From Flavipsychrobacter stenotrophus (GTDB lineage: Bacteria > Bacteroidota > Bacteroidia > Chitinophagales > Chitinophagaceae): a stretch of 64,000 nucleotides of DNA. The stretch is from positions 62,001 through 126,000 of the forward strand of contig NZ_PPSL01000005.1 in assembly GCF_002954265.1 (NCBI RefSeq), given 5' to 3'. Made by a program: the position numbers and the translations under genes. The notes under the pieces were generated by a model. That model did not search any database, was not told the origin of the DNA, and saw nothing but the letters and a program-made list of their open reading frames with translations. Shown in pieces: positions 51,014-60,222 of this stretch; positions within the stretch are counted from its first letter, which is position 1; each line of letters begins with the position of its first letter.

Positions 51014-51206
51014 TACAATGTAAAAGTACAACGCCATTTATCTTCTTACAAATAAATGAGATTAACGCCAAGAAAATAGGGGTGAATTAAAAGAGCTTTC
51101 GCCACAATTTTGTGGGACACATTTTGAAGTTATTGAAGAGTGCGGCCCAAGCAATAGAATACGTATTGTGGAAAGAATACTATTGCATATTCAGCCCGCC
51201 ATGCCT

Positions 51207-51599
51207 TTAGTTGACCAGGTATGTTCCAAATACCAGGAGAGGAATAAGAAAAGGTAATGCAAAGGAGAACCAAAAGCCGGCATTAAACAGATTAACTCTG
51301 AACTGATGGTGGTTATCTTTATTAAACAGCCGATCAAGAAAGTTCCCCAAATAATAAAAAACGTTTGCGACCCCAATCATTGTAAGATAACCAATTCCCT
51401 GAAGAAAAGTAGCAATCCCATTTATTTCAAAATCCGGTTCGTAAGGTGCAATGAAGTAGGTGGCAATTAAACAGTAGCATAAGAAGGCAAAGATGCCTGC
51501 AACTACTAATCCAATATTGTATTTTATTCTTTTCGCAGCCCACCAGGCTTTCGCCGTTGGTTCTGTTGGCTCTTCAAGTATTTCGATAGTGGAAGTCAT
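51207..51599 (-). CDS. Three-span membrane protein of unknown function
   Basis: A 130-residue protein. After a charged N-terminus (MTSTIEILEEPTEPTAKAWW) come three helices: IGLVVAGIFAFLCYCLIATYFI, FLQGIGYLTMIGVANVFYYLG and FWFSFALPFLIPLLVFGTYLV. No family recognised. An imperfect inverted repeat GCAATAG...CTATTGC lies past its stop codon. Confidence 0.55.
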   Translation of the reverse strand: MTSTIEILEEPTEPTAKAWWAAKRIKYNIGLVVAGIFAFLCYCLIATYFIAPYEPDFEINGIATFLQGIGYLTMIGVANVFYYLGNFLDRLFNKDNHHQFRVNLFNAGFWFSFALPFLIPLLVFGTYLVN

Positions 51600-52017
51600 A
51601 ACTGCAGGCGCATTTAAGAAAGGGGATTAAAGATATAAAATTGTTCATGGTTTAAAGATCATAACGTTCATTCATCGAAACTCTTTTAGGTAAAATTGGG
51701 CTCGGATCTACCAATCGGAATCGGGCCTACGTTCACGTTCAAAACAGTAATCAATCGATCAAAAAACTCTGTGATCGCCTATGTGGTCTTTTAATACCAA
51801 TTAATAATAAAAATGAACCGCACCAATCGTTGCGACCCTACGGGGCGCTGTATGAGGGATGTGATTGATGTACCTACAAACCTTTTGCACCTAACGGCGC
51901 AATAACGTGAAACTGCATTACCTAGACAAATAGTTGGTGACAACAAGTAAAGTGCCTAATCCAAACAGTTAATTGATATTACTTTACCGGACCACTAAAA
52001 GCATCAGTAACAAAAAA
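51600..52017. other. Gene-free stretch with a candidate dispersed repeat
   Basis: No gene is seen. At 51821-51910 the text CACCAATCGTTGCGACCCTA, CGGGGCGC, TGTACCTACAAACC and TTTTGCACCTAACGGCGCAA resembles, from memory, intergenic repeat units common in Bacteroidota. The remainder is AT-rich. Confidence 0.4.
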
Positions 52018-52044
52018 AGCCGTCCCGATAAAATCGGGACGGCT
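52018..52044 (-). terminator. Terminator of tuf
   Basis: A 12-bp perfect stem AGCCGTCCCGAT / ATCGGGACGGCT, loop TTT, then seven T on the minus strand. 34 bp after the tuf stop. Confidence 0.92.
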
Positions 52045-52077
52045 AGTGTATTTATAATGCAGCAAGCTGCAAGTATA

Positions 52078-53265
52078 TTACTTAACTATTTCAGTTACCT
52101 GACCAGCGCCTACTGTACGACCACCTTCACGGATAGCGAACTTAAGACCCTTTTCCATAGCTATTGGAGCGATCAATTTAACCAAAAGGTTAACGTTATC
52201 ACCAGGCATAACCATTTCAACACCTGCAGGAAGTTCGCACTCACCTGTTACGTCAGTAGTACGGAAGTAGAACTGAGGACGGTATTTGTTGAAGAATGGA
52301 GTGTGACGACCACCTTCTTCCTTCGAAAGAACGTAAACTTCACCCTTGAAATCAGTGTGCGGAGTAATGCTCTTAGGTGCGCAGATAACCATACCACGAC
52401 GGATATCTTTCTTTTCAATACCACGAAGCAACAAACCTGCGTTATCACCAGCTTCACCACGATCAAGCAATTTCTTGAACATTTCAACACCAGTACAAGT
52501 AGAAGACAATGGATCTTCATTGAAACCAACGATCTCAACGTTCTCACCTACCTTGATAACACCGCGCTCGATACGACCAGTTGCAACAGTACCACGACCA
52601 GTGATAGTGAATACATCTTCAACTGACATAAGGAATGGCATATCAACCGGACGTGGAGGCAATGGAATGTAGCTATCAACAGCATCCATAAGATCTTCTA
52701 CAGCCTTAACCCACTTAGCATCACCTGCAAGTGCACCTGTAGCAGAACCCTGTATTACAGGAGTGTTATCGCCATCATATTCATATTTGCTCAACAACTC
52801 GCGGATTTCCATCTCAACAAGTTCCAAGATTTCCGGATCATCAACAAGGTCAACTTTGTTCATGAATACAACGATACGTGGAACACCTACCTGGCGAGCC
52901 AAAAGGATGTGTTCTTTAGTCTGTGGCATAGGACCATCTGTAGCAGCTACTACAAGGATAGCACCATCCATCTGGGCAGCACCTGTGATCATGTTCTTTA
53001 CATAATCGGCGTGACCCGGGCAATCAACGTGCGCATAGTGACGAGCGTTAGTTGCATACTCAACGTGAGCGGTATTGATAGTGATACCACGCTCCTTTTC
53101 TTCAGGTGCAGCATCAATTTCGTCATAACCTTTCATCTGCGCCAGACCCTTGCCAGCGAGTATAGTTGTTATAGCCGCAGTCAATGTAGTTTTACCATGA
53201 TCGACGTGGCCGATGGTACCAATGTTTACGTGGGGTTTGTCCCGCTTAAAGGTCTCTTTTGCCAT
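52078..53265 (-). CDS. tuf: Translation elongation factor Tu
   Basis: A 395-residue GTPase that delivers aminoacyl-tRNA to the ribosome. G1 GHVDHGKT (19-26), G2 [10 protein letters not shown]3 DCPGHAD, G4 NKVD and G5 GSA are all present, followed by the two beta-barrel domains ([15 protein letters not shown], and VTEIVK at the end). Full length and well conserved. It is the last gene of a tRNA-tuf cluster; the terminator at 52018 shows that no secE/nusG genes follow in this operon. Another tuf copy elsewhere is possible. Confidence 0.98.
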   Translation of the reverse strand: MAKETFKRDKPHVNIGTIGHVDHGKTTLTAAITTILAGKGLAQMKGYDEIDAAPEEKERGITINTAHVEYATNARHYAHVDCPGHADYVKNMITGAAQMDGAILVVAATDGPMPQTKEHILLARQVGVPRIVVFMNKVDLVDDPEILELVEMEIRELLSKYEYDGDNTPVIQGSATGALAGDAKWVKAVEDLMDAVDSYIPLPPRPVDMPFLMSVEDVFTITGRGTVATGRIERGVIKVGENVEIVGFNEDPLSSTCTGVEMFKKLLDRGEAGDNAGLLLRGIEKKDIRRGMVICAPKSITPHTDFKGEVYVLSKEEGGRHTPFFNKYRPQFYFRTTDVTGECELPAGVEMVMPGDNVNLLVKLIAPIAMEKGLKFAIREGGRTVGAGQVTEIVK

Positions 53266-53400
53266 TTTATTTCTGTTTTAAAATTGTTTATTTTTTGTTA
53301 TTGATTAATGCCCAAAGGCATCGGTTACTTTTTCTTAGAACGGAGCGTTACCAACCATCCTTTACTTTCATCTTCACATAAGCATTTTCACAAATTCAAG

Positions 53401-53472
<72 letters not shown>

Positions 53473-53600
53473 TACTATTATCATTTTAGTAACTACTGCT
53501 ACCTCATTTCAAATATCTTCTGCAAAGAACTAAATACTACAAAGAACTTCCTTACATTAAATTAACTAATCAGCACGTGTGCCAATTAGCTAACCATAAG

Positions 53601-53673
53601 AGCGGGAGACGAGATTCGAACCCGCGACCTACAGCTTGGAAGGCTGTCGCTCTACCAGCTGAGCTACTCCCGC
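53601..53673 (-). tRNA. tRNA-Gly (anticodon TCC)
   Basis: A 73-nt cloverleaf. Acceptor GCGGGAG / CTCCCGC; anticodon arm CAGCC-TTCCAAG-type loop reads TCC; T arm GGGTTCGAATC is canonical. Confidence 0.94.
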
Positions 53674-53749
53674 AATATAATATCTGGTGTCTTATTCAAT
53701 AACAGAAAGCAGCTTGCATAAACTACAACTGCTATTGAAAATTAAAAAG

Positions 53750-53832
<83 letters not shown>

Positions 53833-53926
53833 GTGTAAAAAAGTAAAAATTAAAAACTTAAAAGTAAAAAACAGAATACCGAAATAAACAGCTTTGCGTT
53901 TTACTTTTTCGTTTCAACTTAAAACG

Positions 53927-53999
53927 AGCCACTTGCCGGAATCGAACCAGCGACCTACTGATTACAAATCAGTTGCTCTACCATCTGAGCTAAAGTGGC
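53927..53999 (-). tRNA. tRNA-Thr (anticodon TGT)
   Basis: A 73-nt cloverleaf. Acceptor GCCACTT / AAGTGGC; D arm TAGCTCAGATGGTAGAGC; anticodon arm ACTGA-TTTGTAA-TCAGT reads TGT. First tRNA of the cluster. Confidence 0.95.
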
Positions 54000-54052
54000 T
54001 ATTGATCAAAGAACTAATTATTGAGCGCTTTCGTTTTCAATAAATTGGATTG

Positions 54053-54083
54053 CAAAAGTAAAGAAGATTTTTAATTCAGCAAA
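54053..54083 (-). promoter_or_regulatory. Promoter of the tRNA-tuf cluster
   Basis: Minus strand TTTG (54080-54083), 19 bp, TACTTTTG (54053-54060); an exact fit to the consensus. It predicts a start about 47 nt before tRNA-Thr(TGT). The AT-rich block around 54170-54240 lies between this promoter and the hutU terminator. Confidence 0.8.
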
Positions 54084-54267
54084 TTATTTTTGCCTCTTCT
54101 GTAAAATATTTTTTTACTCTTCGATTACCGCCCTGTGCCGCAACCGCCGTCTCCTCTAAAACGGAGTGCAAATATAGGCTTTACTTTCTTCTAAAAAAGT
54201 CTATTTCATAAAATATAGCCTATTTAAAAACATAATTTTTTTTCACCTGCAAAAGGACAAAATAAAA

Positions 54268-54294
54268 GGGCAAAAACAGTGATTGTTTTTGCCC
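54268..54294 (-). terminator. Terminator of hutU
   Basis: GGGCAAAAACA / TGTTTTTGCCC stem with loop ATCAC; the minus strand continues TTTTATTTTG. 29 bp past the hutU stop. Confidence 0.85.
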
Positions 54295-54322
54295 TCCTTA
54301 ACCTGAAAATATACCTATGACC

Positions 54323-55978
54323 TTAGATCATCAACCCAAATTTATTAGCTGTATCAATAGCTATGTCATAACCCGCGTCGGCATGGCGAATAACCCCCAT
54401 TGCCGGATCGTTGTGCAACACGCGGCGCAGGCGCTCTTCAGCATCAGCAGTACCATCGGCAACTATAACCATTCCTGCATGCAGTGAATAGCCCATACCT
54501 ACCCCACCACCGTGATGGAATGATACCCAGCTGGCTCCGCCTGCTGTGTTGATGAGCGCATTGAGTATCGGCCAGTCAGCAACAGCATCACTGCCATCCT
54601 TCATAGCTTCTGTTTCGCGGTTAGGCGATGCTACAGAACCCGTATCCAGGTGGTCTCGGCCAATTACTATTGGTGCTTTTACACGGCCATCTTTTACCAT
54701 TTCATTGAACAGCAAACCTGCCTTTTCTCTATCACCCATACCCAGCCAGCAAATACGTGCAGGCAGACCCTGGAAAGCAATACGCTCACGAGCCATCTTC
54801 AACCAGCGGTGGAGGCCTACATTGTCGGGGAACAGCTCCATTAACGCCTTATCTGTTGCGTAGATATCTTCAGGATCGCCACTCAGTGCTACCCAGCGGA
54901 AAGGTCCCTTTCCTTCGCAGAACAACGGACGAATATATGCAGGCACAAAACCCGGAAAATCAAATGCATTGTCTATGTGGCGCTTATCATGTGCCTGTCC
55001 GCGCAGGTTATTACCGTAGTCGAAGGTAATAGCACCGCGACGTTGCAATTCCAGCATTTCCTTTACGTGGCGCGCCATTGTGTCTAACGAGCGGCTCATG
55101 TATTCTTCCTTATTCTTTTCACGCAGCACATTAGCTTCCAGCACACTCATACCTTCCGGAAAGTAACCGATCAGCTCATCATGTGCCGATGTCTGGTCTG
55201 TCAATGTATCAGGTGTAATGTTACGGTCTATCAGGCGCTGCAATAGGTCTACCACGTTACAGCATACACCTATTGATACTGCTTCACCCTTAGCCTTCGC
55301 TTCAAGTGCCCAGTCAATACTCTCGTCTATGTTATGTGTGTATTTATCCAGGTAGCGGGTTTCAATACGCTTCTGTATGCGCCATTCTTCCATTTCAGCA
55401 GCAAGGCATACACCTTCGTTCATGGTAATAGCCAATGGCTGAGCGCCACCCATACCACCAAGGCCGGCAGTAACGTTCAACGTACCCTTTAGTGTACCAC
55501 CGTAATGTATATTAGCCAGAGACAGGTAAGTCTCGTAAGTGCCCTGTACAATACCCTGAGAGCCTATATATATCCAGCTACCTGCGGTCATCTGGCCATA
55601 CATCATCAATCCTTTGGCTTCCAATTCACGGAAATGCTCCCATGTAGCCCAGCGGCCTACTAGGTTAGAATTGGCTATCAATACACGTGGCGCATTTTTG
55701 TGTGAACGCAGCACGCCAACCGGCTTACCACTCTGCACCATTAGTGTTTCATCTTCTTCCAGGTTCTTCAGGCATTCCAGTATTTTGTCAAAAGCTTCCC
55801 AATTGCGGGCAGCCTTGCCAATACCACCATATACTACCAGATCTTCCGGGCGTTCCGCCACTTCAGGGTCCAGGTTATTCTGTATCATGCGGTAAGCTGC
55901 TTCGCTCACCCAGTTCTTACAAGTCAGTTGATTGCCATGTGCGGCACGTATCACTCGTTTCGTTGTTGTATCAGACAT
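54323..55978 (-). CDS. hutU: Urocanate hydratase
   Basis: Start at [20 protein letters not shown]; the open frame extends 33 bp upstream. About 551 residues. It converts urocanate to imidazolonepropionate in histidine breakdown, with NAD+ as a bound cofactor. Conserved parts: [39 protein letters not shown]-like text, [19 protein letters not shown] (nucleotide binding), and [15 protein letters not shown]. The active-site Cys lies in the [16 protein letters not shown] segment. No hutH, hutI or hutG in view, so the pathway genes are dispersed. Confidence 0.95.
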   Translation of the reverse strand: MSDTTTKRVIRAAHGNQLTCKNWVSEAAYRMIQNNLDPEVAERPEDLVVYGGIGKAARNWEAFDKILECLKNLEEDETLMVQSGKPVGVLRSHKNAPRVLIANSNLVGRWATWEHFRELEAKGLMMYGQMTAGSWIYIGSQGIVQGTYETYLSLANIHYGGTLKGTLNVTAGLGGMGGAQPLAITMNEGVCLAAEMEEWRIQKRIETRYLDKYTHNIDESIDWALEAKAKGEAVSIGVCCNVVDLLQRLIDRNITPDTLTDQTSAHDELIGYFPEGMSVLEANVLREKNKEEYMSRSLDTMARHVKEMLELQRRGAITFDYGNNLRGQAHDKRHIDNAFDFPGFVPAYIRPLFCEGKGPFRWVALSGDPEDIYATDKALMELFPDNVGLHRWLKMARERIAFQGLPARICWLGMGDREKAGLLFNEMVKDGRVKAPIVIGRDHLDTGSVASPNRETEAMKDGSDAVADWPILNALINTAGGASWVSFHHGGGVGMGYSLHAGMVIVADGTADAEERLRRVLHNDPAMGVIRHADAGYDIAIDTANKFGLMI

Positions 55979-56107
55979 ATAAAGTATTGCAGCTTTTTTA
56001 CGGCAGGGCAAAAATATAAATAATCGGCGACCTTGCCGACGCGCCGTTATTGATTCTTTTTAAATGACCATTGAGAAGTAGATATAATTGACTGTGAATC
56101 AGATGGC

Positions 56108-57166
56108 TTAGTTCAGCTTAAATAGGTTTGCCACCTCATTATCGGGTGTTTCCTTAAGTTTTACCAGCACTTTACGGTTATCGGTAATTACTATCTTAGA
56201 TTTTGCAGTGAACATCTTGCCGTTTTTGATTCCGATAGCGATCAGTGCAGCTTTAGCACCCACCGGTATGCCTCTGAATGCAAATTCTTGCGTTGAAGTC
56301 TCATAATAGCTTTGCAATACAGAGTTTATGTCTTTAAAAACAAGATAAGCACTTATAAATTTCACTGAATCGGCCTTATCTATAGCTACAATAGCTGCAG
56401 TCACGTTATCATTGCCCCTAAACCTATCACAGTTGATCCATCCCAGGTTTTCTATTCCCATCTGATCATACAGTTTAGATGTTAAGGCTCCTTTCTTCGT
56501 ATATTCTTTCCTTTCAGTTTCGTTCACCGCTATTTCCGCTGTCTCTCCCTCATAGTCTGCATCACTCCTAACTCGCTCAACCGGAACCGAGGCTGTTCCG
56601 ATTTCAGTAAAACCCCGCTCCCCACCCTTCCAATTCATCTGCCCCAAGCTATCCCTTTGCCCGTAAAAAAGCGACATACCTTCAGTGGTGTTCTTTGGAA
56701 ATTGCACCGCAAGCGTTTTCCCGGCTTTTAGTCTCAACTGCTCTCCCCCACTGGTCATATTAATATAGTATGCCCCGCCCGACACCAGCAATTTGCCGTC
56801 AGACACTGTTGCAGCCCTGTCCCTGGCCAGTTCTTCGGTAGTGGTCAGTTCTTTCAGCTCTATATCTATGTGGTTGCCCAGTGGTTTACCACTTACAGTT
56901 TCCAGGTCGGGTGCATTTACATTGATGACAGTTCCTTTTGCGCCGGTTATTTTTGTCGGGGTAACGATTGATGCCTTAAACCGCTGCATGGGCGTCTCGT
57001 ACTGCTTCAATACACTATCGAGTACAAATAGTTCGTGCCGGCTATCTGGCACGTTGACTATTGTGGTGGTAGAATCGAAAGTTGTAGTGGTTGTGGTAGT
57101 AGTTGTGGTATTGTTACAACCAAAGCAAGTTGCTGCGGCAAGAAATATGAGGAGTGTGTATTTCAT
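56108..57166 (-). CDS. Lipoprotein with polythreonine tract
   Basis: A 352-residue protein with a lipoprotein signal (MKYTLLIFLAAATCFG|C). Immediately after the lipidated Cys come Asn-Asn and ten threonines, then FDSTTTIVNV. The rest is mostly beta (IDIELKELTTTEELARDRAA, LKAGKTLAVQFPKNTTEGMS, GENLGWINCDRF-like text), with the features of surface-exposed Bacteroidota lipoproteins, but no family I recognise. The threonine tract is encoded by a near-triplet repeat and may vary in length. The 500 bp to the next gene (57167-57673) hold no clear gene. Confidence 0.55.
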   Translation of the reverse strand: MKYTLLIFLAAATCFGCNNTTTTTTTTTTFDSTTTIVNVPDSRHELFVLDSVLKQYETPMQRFKASIVTPTKITGAKGTVINVNAPDLETVSGKPLGNHIDIELKELTTTEELARDRAATVSDGKLLVSGGAYYINMTSGGEQLRLKAGKTLAVQFPKNTTEGMSLFYGQRDSLGQMNWKGGERGFTEIGTASVPVERVRSDADYEGETAEIAVNETERKEYTKKGALTSKLYDQMGIENLGWINCDRFRGNDNVTAAIVAIDKADSVKFISAYLVFKDINSVLQSYYETSTQEFAFRGIPVGAKAALIAIGIKNGKMFTAKSKIVITDNRKVLVKLKETPDNEVANLFKLN

Positions 57167-57673
57167 TTGGGGATGTGTTATGTTATGTACTTAGTGAATA
57201 AAGTTATAGAAAAACGCTCCATTACAGTCCTTGAAAATTATTACGGTAGTGAGTGCACAGAATGCTTCGCACTCAATATAAACCCTAAGATTTTATAAGG
57301 AATATAAAATTGCTTGTTGATTGCCAAACTAATTTGATGCAAATACAGATCCCGCAATTGTTATATTTTATTGAACCTCAAAAAATGAGATCATATTTTT
57401 ATAAGCCTGCGGAACGTTGTCTTTCATATGCTGAAGAAAATTTACAACGTTGCAATGCCCCCCTTTTAAAGTCTGCGGAATTTGACAAGTGAAGGCATGG
57501 CGACAAATTGAATGTCTGGCTCTTTTTAAAAAAGTATGATTATCTTGGCAAGTGTCGGGTCCTGGTTTTTAAGGAGTAAAGCCAAAATGCGTTTTTAAAA
57601 TTCTTAGAATTTTACATTTTGTATCCCTATAAAATTGCCGCCAGACATTTATACTCACCTAACTACCTAAATT

Positions 57674-59224
57674 ATGGATAAAAACAACCATAAGCTTAAC
57701 CTGTCATCAGAAGGCCCCATTGAAAGAAAATCGAAAGTTCAAAAGGGCAGTGGCTATCTCATCTCTCAGAAAAAATGGCTCCTACAGGCAATTGTCTTAT
57801 CAGTCGTGGGTTTCATAATATTAAAATACTGCTTTCCAGTACCCGACATTAATGACGATGGCATAAATTACATATCATGGGCATATAATGACACAAAAAT
57901 GGCGTACAGGCCACTAGCCTACGTGAATTTTCTCAAGATGATACATAGTTTCACAACCTCGATCGATGCGATAGTCATTGTACAATTTATCATACATGTA
58001 ATAAGCCAGTTGTTTGTTCTTTTCAGCGTCGACTATATTTTTGTCATCAATCCACGGGTAAAGCAATTATTAATAGTCTTTACATCTTTAAACCCTTTGC
58101 TGCTGATCCAATGCAACAACATAGCAAGCGATTCTTTGTTCTGTTCATTGACGATCCTGCTGATCACATTACTTATCTGGTTTGCCAGAAAGCCCGACTG
58201 GAGATTATTCATAGCTGTTGTTAGTGTGCTCTATTTTTGTATTGCGCTTCGTCTTACTGCGATGTTCTTCCCTTTTTTGTTTTTGGTTACCCTGATACTT
58301 TGCAGAGCAAAATTGCATGCCAAACTTTTATATGCGGGGGCTGTAATAGCAGTGGTGGCAATGTTTGTCCAGAATCAGAAAGATACCGCATGGCGGGAAA
58401 CAGGAGTATCTGTATTTTCGGGGTTTTCCGGCTGGCAAATTGCCAATAACGCCCTTTACTGTTATAAGAAGATACACGTTGACAACAAAGATCTGCCATC
58501 ACTAGAGACCAGAAGAATTGATTCGGCCGTAAAGTACCTGATAGATTCTGTGCCAACCCCGGATGAAGTAGGAGTTGCTTATTTATGGCATCAGAAGTCT
58601 CCGTTTAGGATGTACACAATCTACAACGCCTCGGCTAGCAGGCAGAAGTACTTTTTATCTTGGATGATGGTCTCAGAAGATCTTAACGAATACGGATGGT
58701 ACATCATAAGGAACAACCCATATCCCTACATACGCTATTACATTTATCCTAACTTAAAACGCTTTTTTTACCCTGAGCCGTCTCCGCTTGACAATTATAA
58801 CGCCGCCAAAGTGAAGCTCCCTGCGGAAGTTTGGCTATGGTTTAACTGGCCTGCTGCCGAACTGCGTTGCCGTTTCCCCGAACTACAAAGGAAGATAATA
58901 TCGGTCTATCCACCCCTATGCGTATTGCTCAATATTTCTACAATTGTAGTTATTATATTTTTTTTAGTGACTGCTATTCCGACGCGAAAGAAACTACCCC
59001 ATGCTATTTGGATACTCTTTTGGACATGGTCAGCCTTCTATTTTGGATTCATGGCCTTCAGTGTTTTTGCTTCGGCAATATATCTCAGGTTCCTGGAAGT
59101 GATATTTGCGCTAAGCCCGGTATTCTCGATTATACTACTGAGTTGGGCCTTAAAGATAAAGGCCATGCATAGCGCCATAAAACTGCAAAGCAGTCGTGAC
59201 GAGGAATTTAAGGGCGGAGATTAG
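57674..59224 (+). CDS. Polytopic membrane protein, possible GT-C-type transferase
   Basis: A 516-residue protein with about ten membrane helices (for example AIVLSVVGFIILKYCF, LFIAVVSVLYFCIALRLTAM, TIVVIIFFLVTAIP). The first loop has PDINDDGINYISWAYNDTK, an acidic stretch at the place where GT-C glycosyltransferases carry their catalytic Asp. Large extracytoplasmic loops and the topology also fit that class, but homology is not certain. It could equally be an unrelated membrane protein. Confidence 0.5.
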   Translation: MDKNNHKLNLSSEGPIERKSKVQKGSGYLISQKKWLLQAIVLSVVGFIILKYCFPVPDINDDGINYISWAYNDTKMAYRPLAYVNFLKMIHSFTTSIDAIVIVQFIIHVISQLFVLFSVDYIFVINPRVKQLLIVFTSLNPLLLIQCNNIASDSLFCSLTILLITLLIWFARKPDWRLFIAVVSVLYFCIALRLTAMFFPFLFLVTLILCRAKLHAKLLYAGAVIAVVAMFVQNQKDTAWRETGVSVFSGFSGWQIANNALYCYKKIHVDNKDLPSLETRRIDSAVKYLIDSVPTPDEVGVAYLWHQKSPFRMYTIYNASASRQKYFLSWMMVSEDLNEYGWYIIRNNPYPYIRYYIYPNLKRFFYPEPSPLDNYNAAKVKLPAEVWLWFNWPAAELRCRFPELQRKIISVYPPLCVLLNISTIVVIIFFLVTAIPTRKKLPHAIWILFWTWSAFYFGFMAFSVFASAIYLRFLEVIFALSPVFSIILLSWALKIKAMHSAIKLQSSRDEEFKGGD

Positions 59225-59429
59225 TTTATTTTGATAATCGTCGGCAAACCGTATTGATAAATATTTACTCAAACCTAATTTGTATACTCAGATCAGCCAC
59301 AACGACAAATTAAACATAAATAACATTTACAAAATAAAAATTCAAATAAGTAAAAGCACTCATTTGCAGTTAAAAGCGCGTTAAACTAGATGCATATAGT
59401 TTGATACTATAAGCTACCGCCTATTTTTG

Positions 59430-59437
59430 TACCTTTG
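59430..59437 (+). promoter_or_regulatory. -7 element of the uppS-bamA cluster
   Basis: TACCTTTG, perfect for TAnnTTTG, 20 bp before the uppS ATG. A TTTG lies 26 bp upstream, longer than usual. Confidence 0.45.
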
Positions 59438-59457
59438 CACACTTTTCGTAACGTATA

Positions 59458-60222
59458 ATGACTGATCTACTAACAATGGTTGACCGCAGCAAGCTGCCTA
59501 AGCATATTGCTATCATAATGGATGGCAATGGCCGGTGGGCCCGCGAGCGCGGTGAAGACAGGGTATATGGCCACTATGAGGGCGTGGTAAGTGTGCGTGA
59601 AATAGTTGACGCCTGCGGTGAATTGGGGATTGACTACCTCACCCTCTATGCGTTTTCGGCCGAGAACTGGAACCGCCCCAAGGCTGAAGTGGATGCATTG
59701 ATGGAGTTACTGGTGAATACTATCCGCAAGGAAGTAGATGACCTGAAGAAGAATAATGTGCGCCTGCATGTTATCGGTGATTTTGCCAGCCTGCCTGAAG
59801 TTTGCCAAAAGGAAATGACGGAAGCCATGGAAATAACCTCCATGAATACCGGCCTTAATCTGGTACTGGCACTCAGTTACAGCGCGAGGCAGGAGATACT
59901 TTTTGCCACAAGAAAGATAGCCGAGATGGCCCAGTCGGGCACATTAAAGCCTGAAGATATAAATGAAGACTTGTTTCAGAGATGCCTGAATACTGCAGGA
60001 TTCCCTGACCCTGAACTAATGATAAGAACAAGCGGAGAGAACAGGATAAGCAATTTCCTGCTCTACCAGCTGGCTTATGCCGAGTTGTATTTCACACCCG
60101 TGCACTGGCCTGCTTTCCGAAAACAAAACCTGTACGAGGCGTTGCTCGACTACCAGCGCAGAGAACGCCGCTTTGGCAAAACCAGTGAACAAATTCAAAC
60201 AGATTTCACCCCGCATGCATAA
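59458..60222 (+). CDS. uppS: Isoprenyl transferase (undecaprenyl diphosphate synthase)
   Basis: A 254-residue cis-prenyltransferase that adds isopentenyl units to farnesyl diphosphate to make the lipid carrier for cell-wall synthesis. Signature IAIIMDGNGRWARERG (Asp22 catalytic), LTLYAFSAENWNRPKAEVD, and the C-terminal PDPELMIRTSGENRISNFLLYQLAYAEL. Full length. Its last codons overlap the bamA start by 8 bp, so they are cotranscribed. Confidence 0.96.
   Translation: MTDLLTMVDRSKLPKHIAIIMDGNGRWARERGEDRVYGHYEGVVSVREIVDACGELGIDYLTLYAFSAENWNRPKAEVDALMELLVNTIRKEVDDLKKNNVRLHVIGDFASLPEVCQKEMTEAMEITSMNTGLNLVLALSYSARQEILFATRKIAEMAQSGTLKPEDINEDLFQRCLNTAGFPDPELMIRTSGENRISNFLLYQLAYAELYFTPVHWPAFRKQNLYEALLDYQRRERRFGKTSEQIQTDFTPHA

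Noticed and set aside
51973-53304. Plus-strand frames over tuf (up to 217 codons)
   Set aside because: They are the reverse of the highly conserved EF-Tu coding sequence; no family or promoter.
57310-57492. 60-codon plus-strand frame in the gap before the polytopic protein
   Set aside because: TTG start, no ribosome-binding context or family; probably non-coding.
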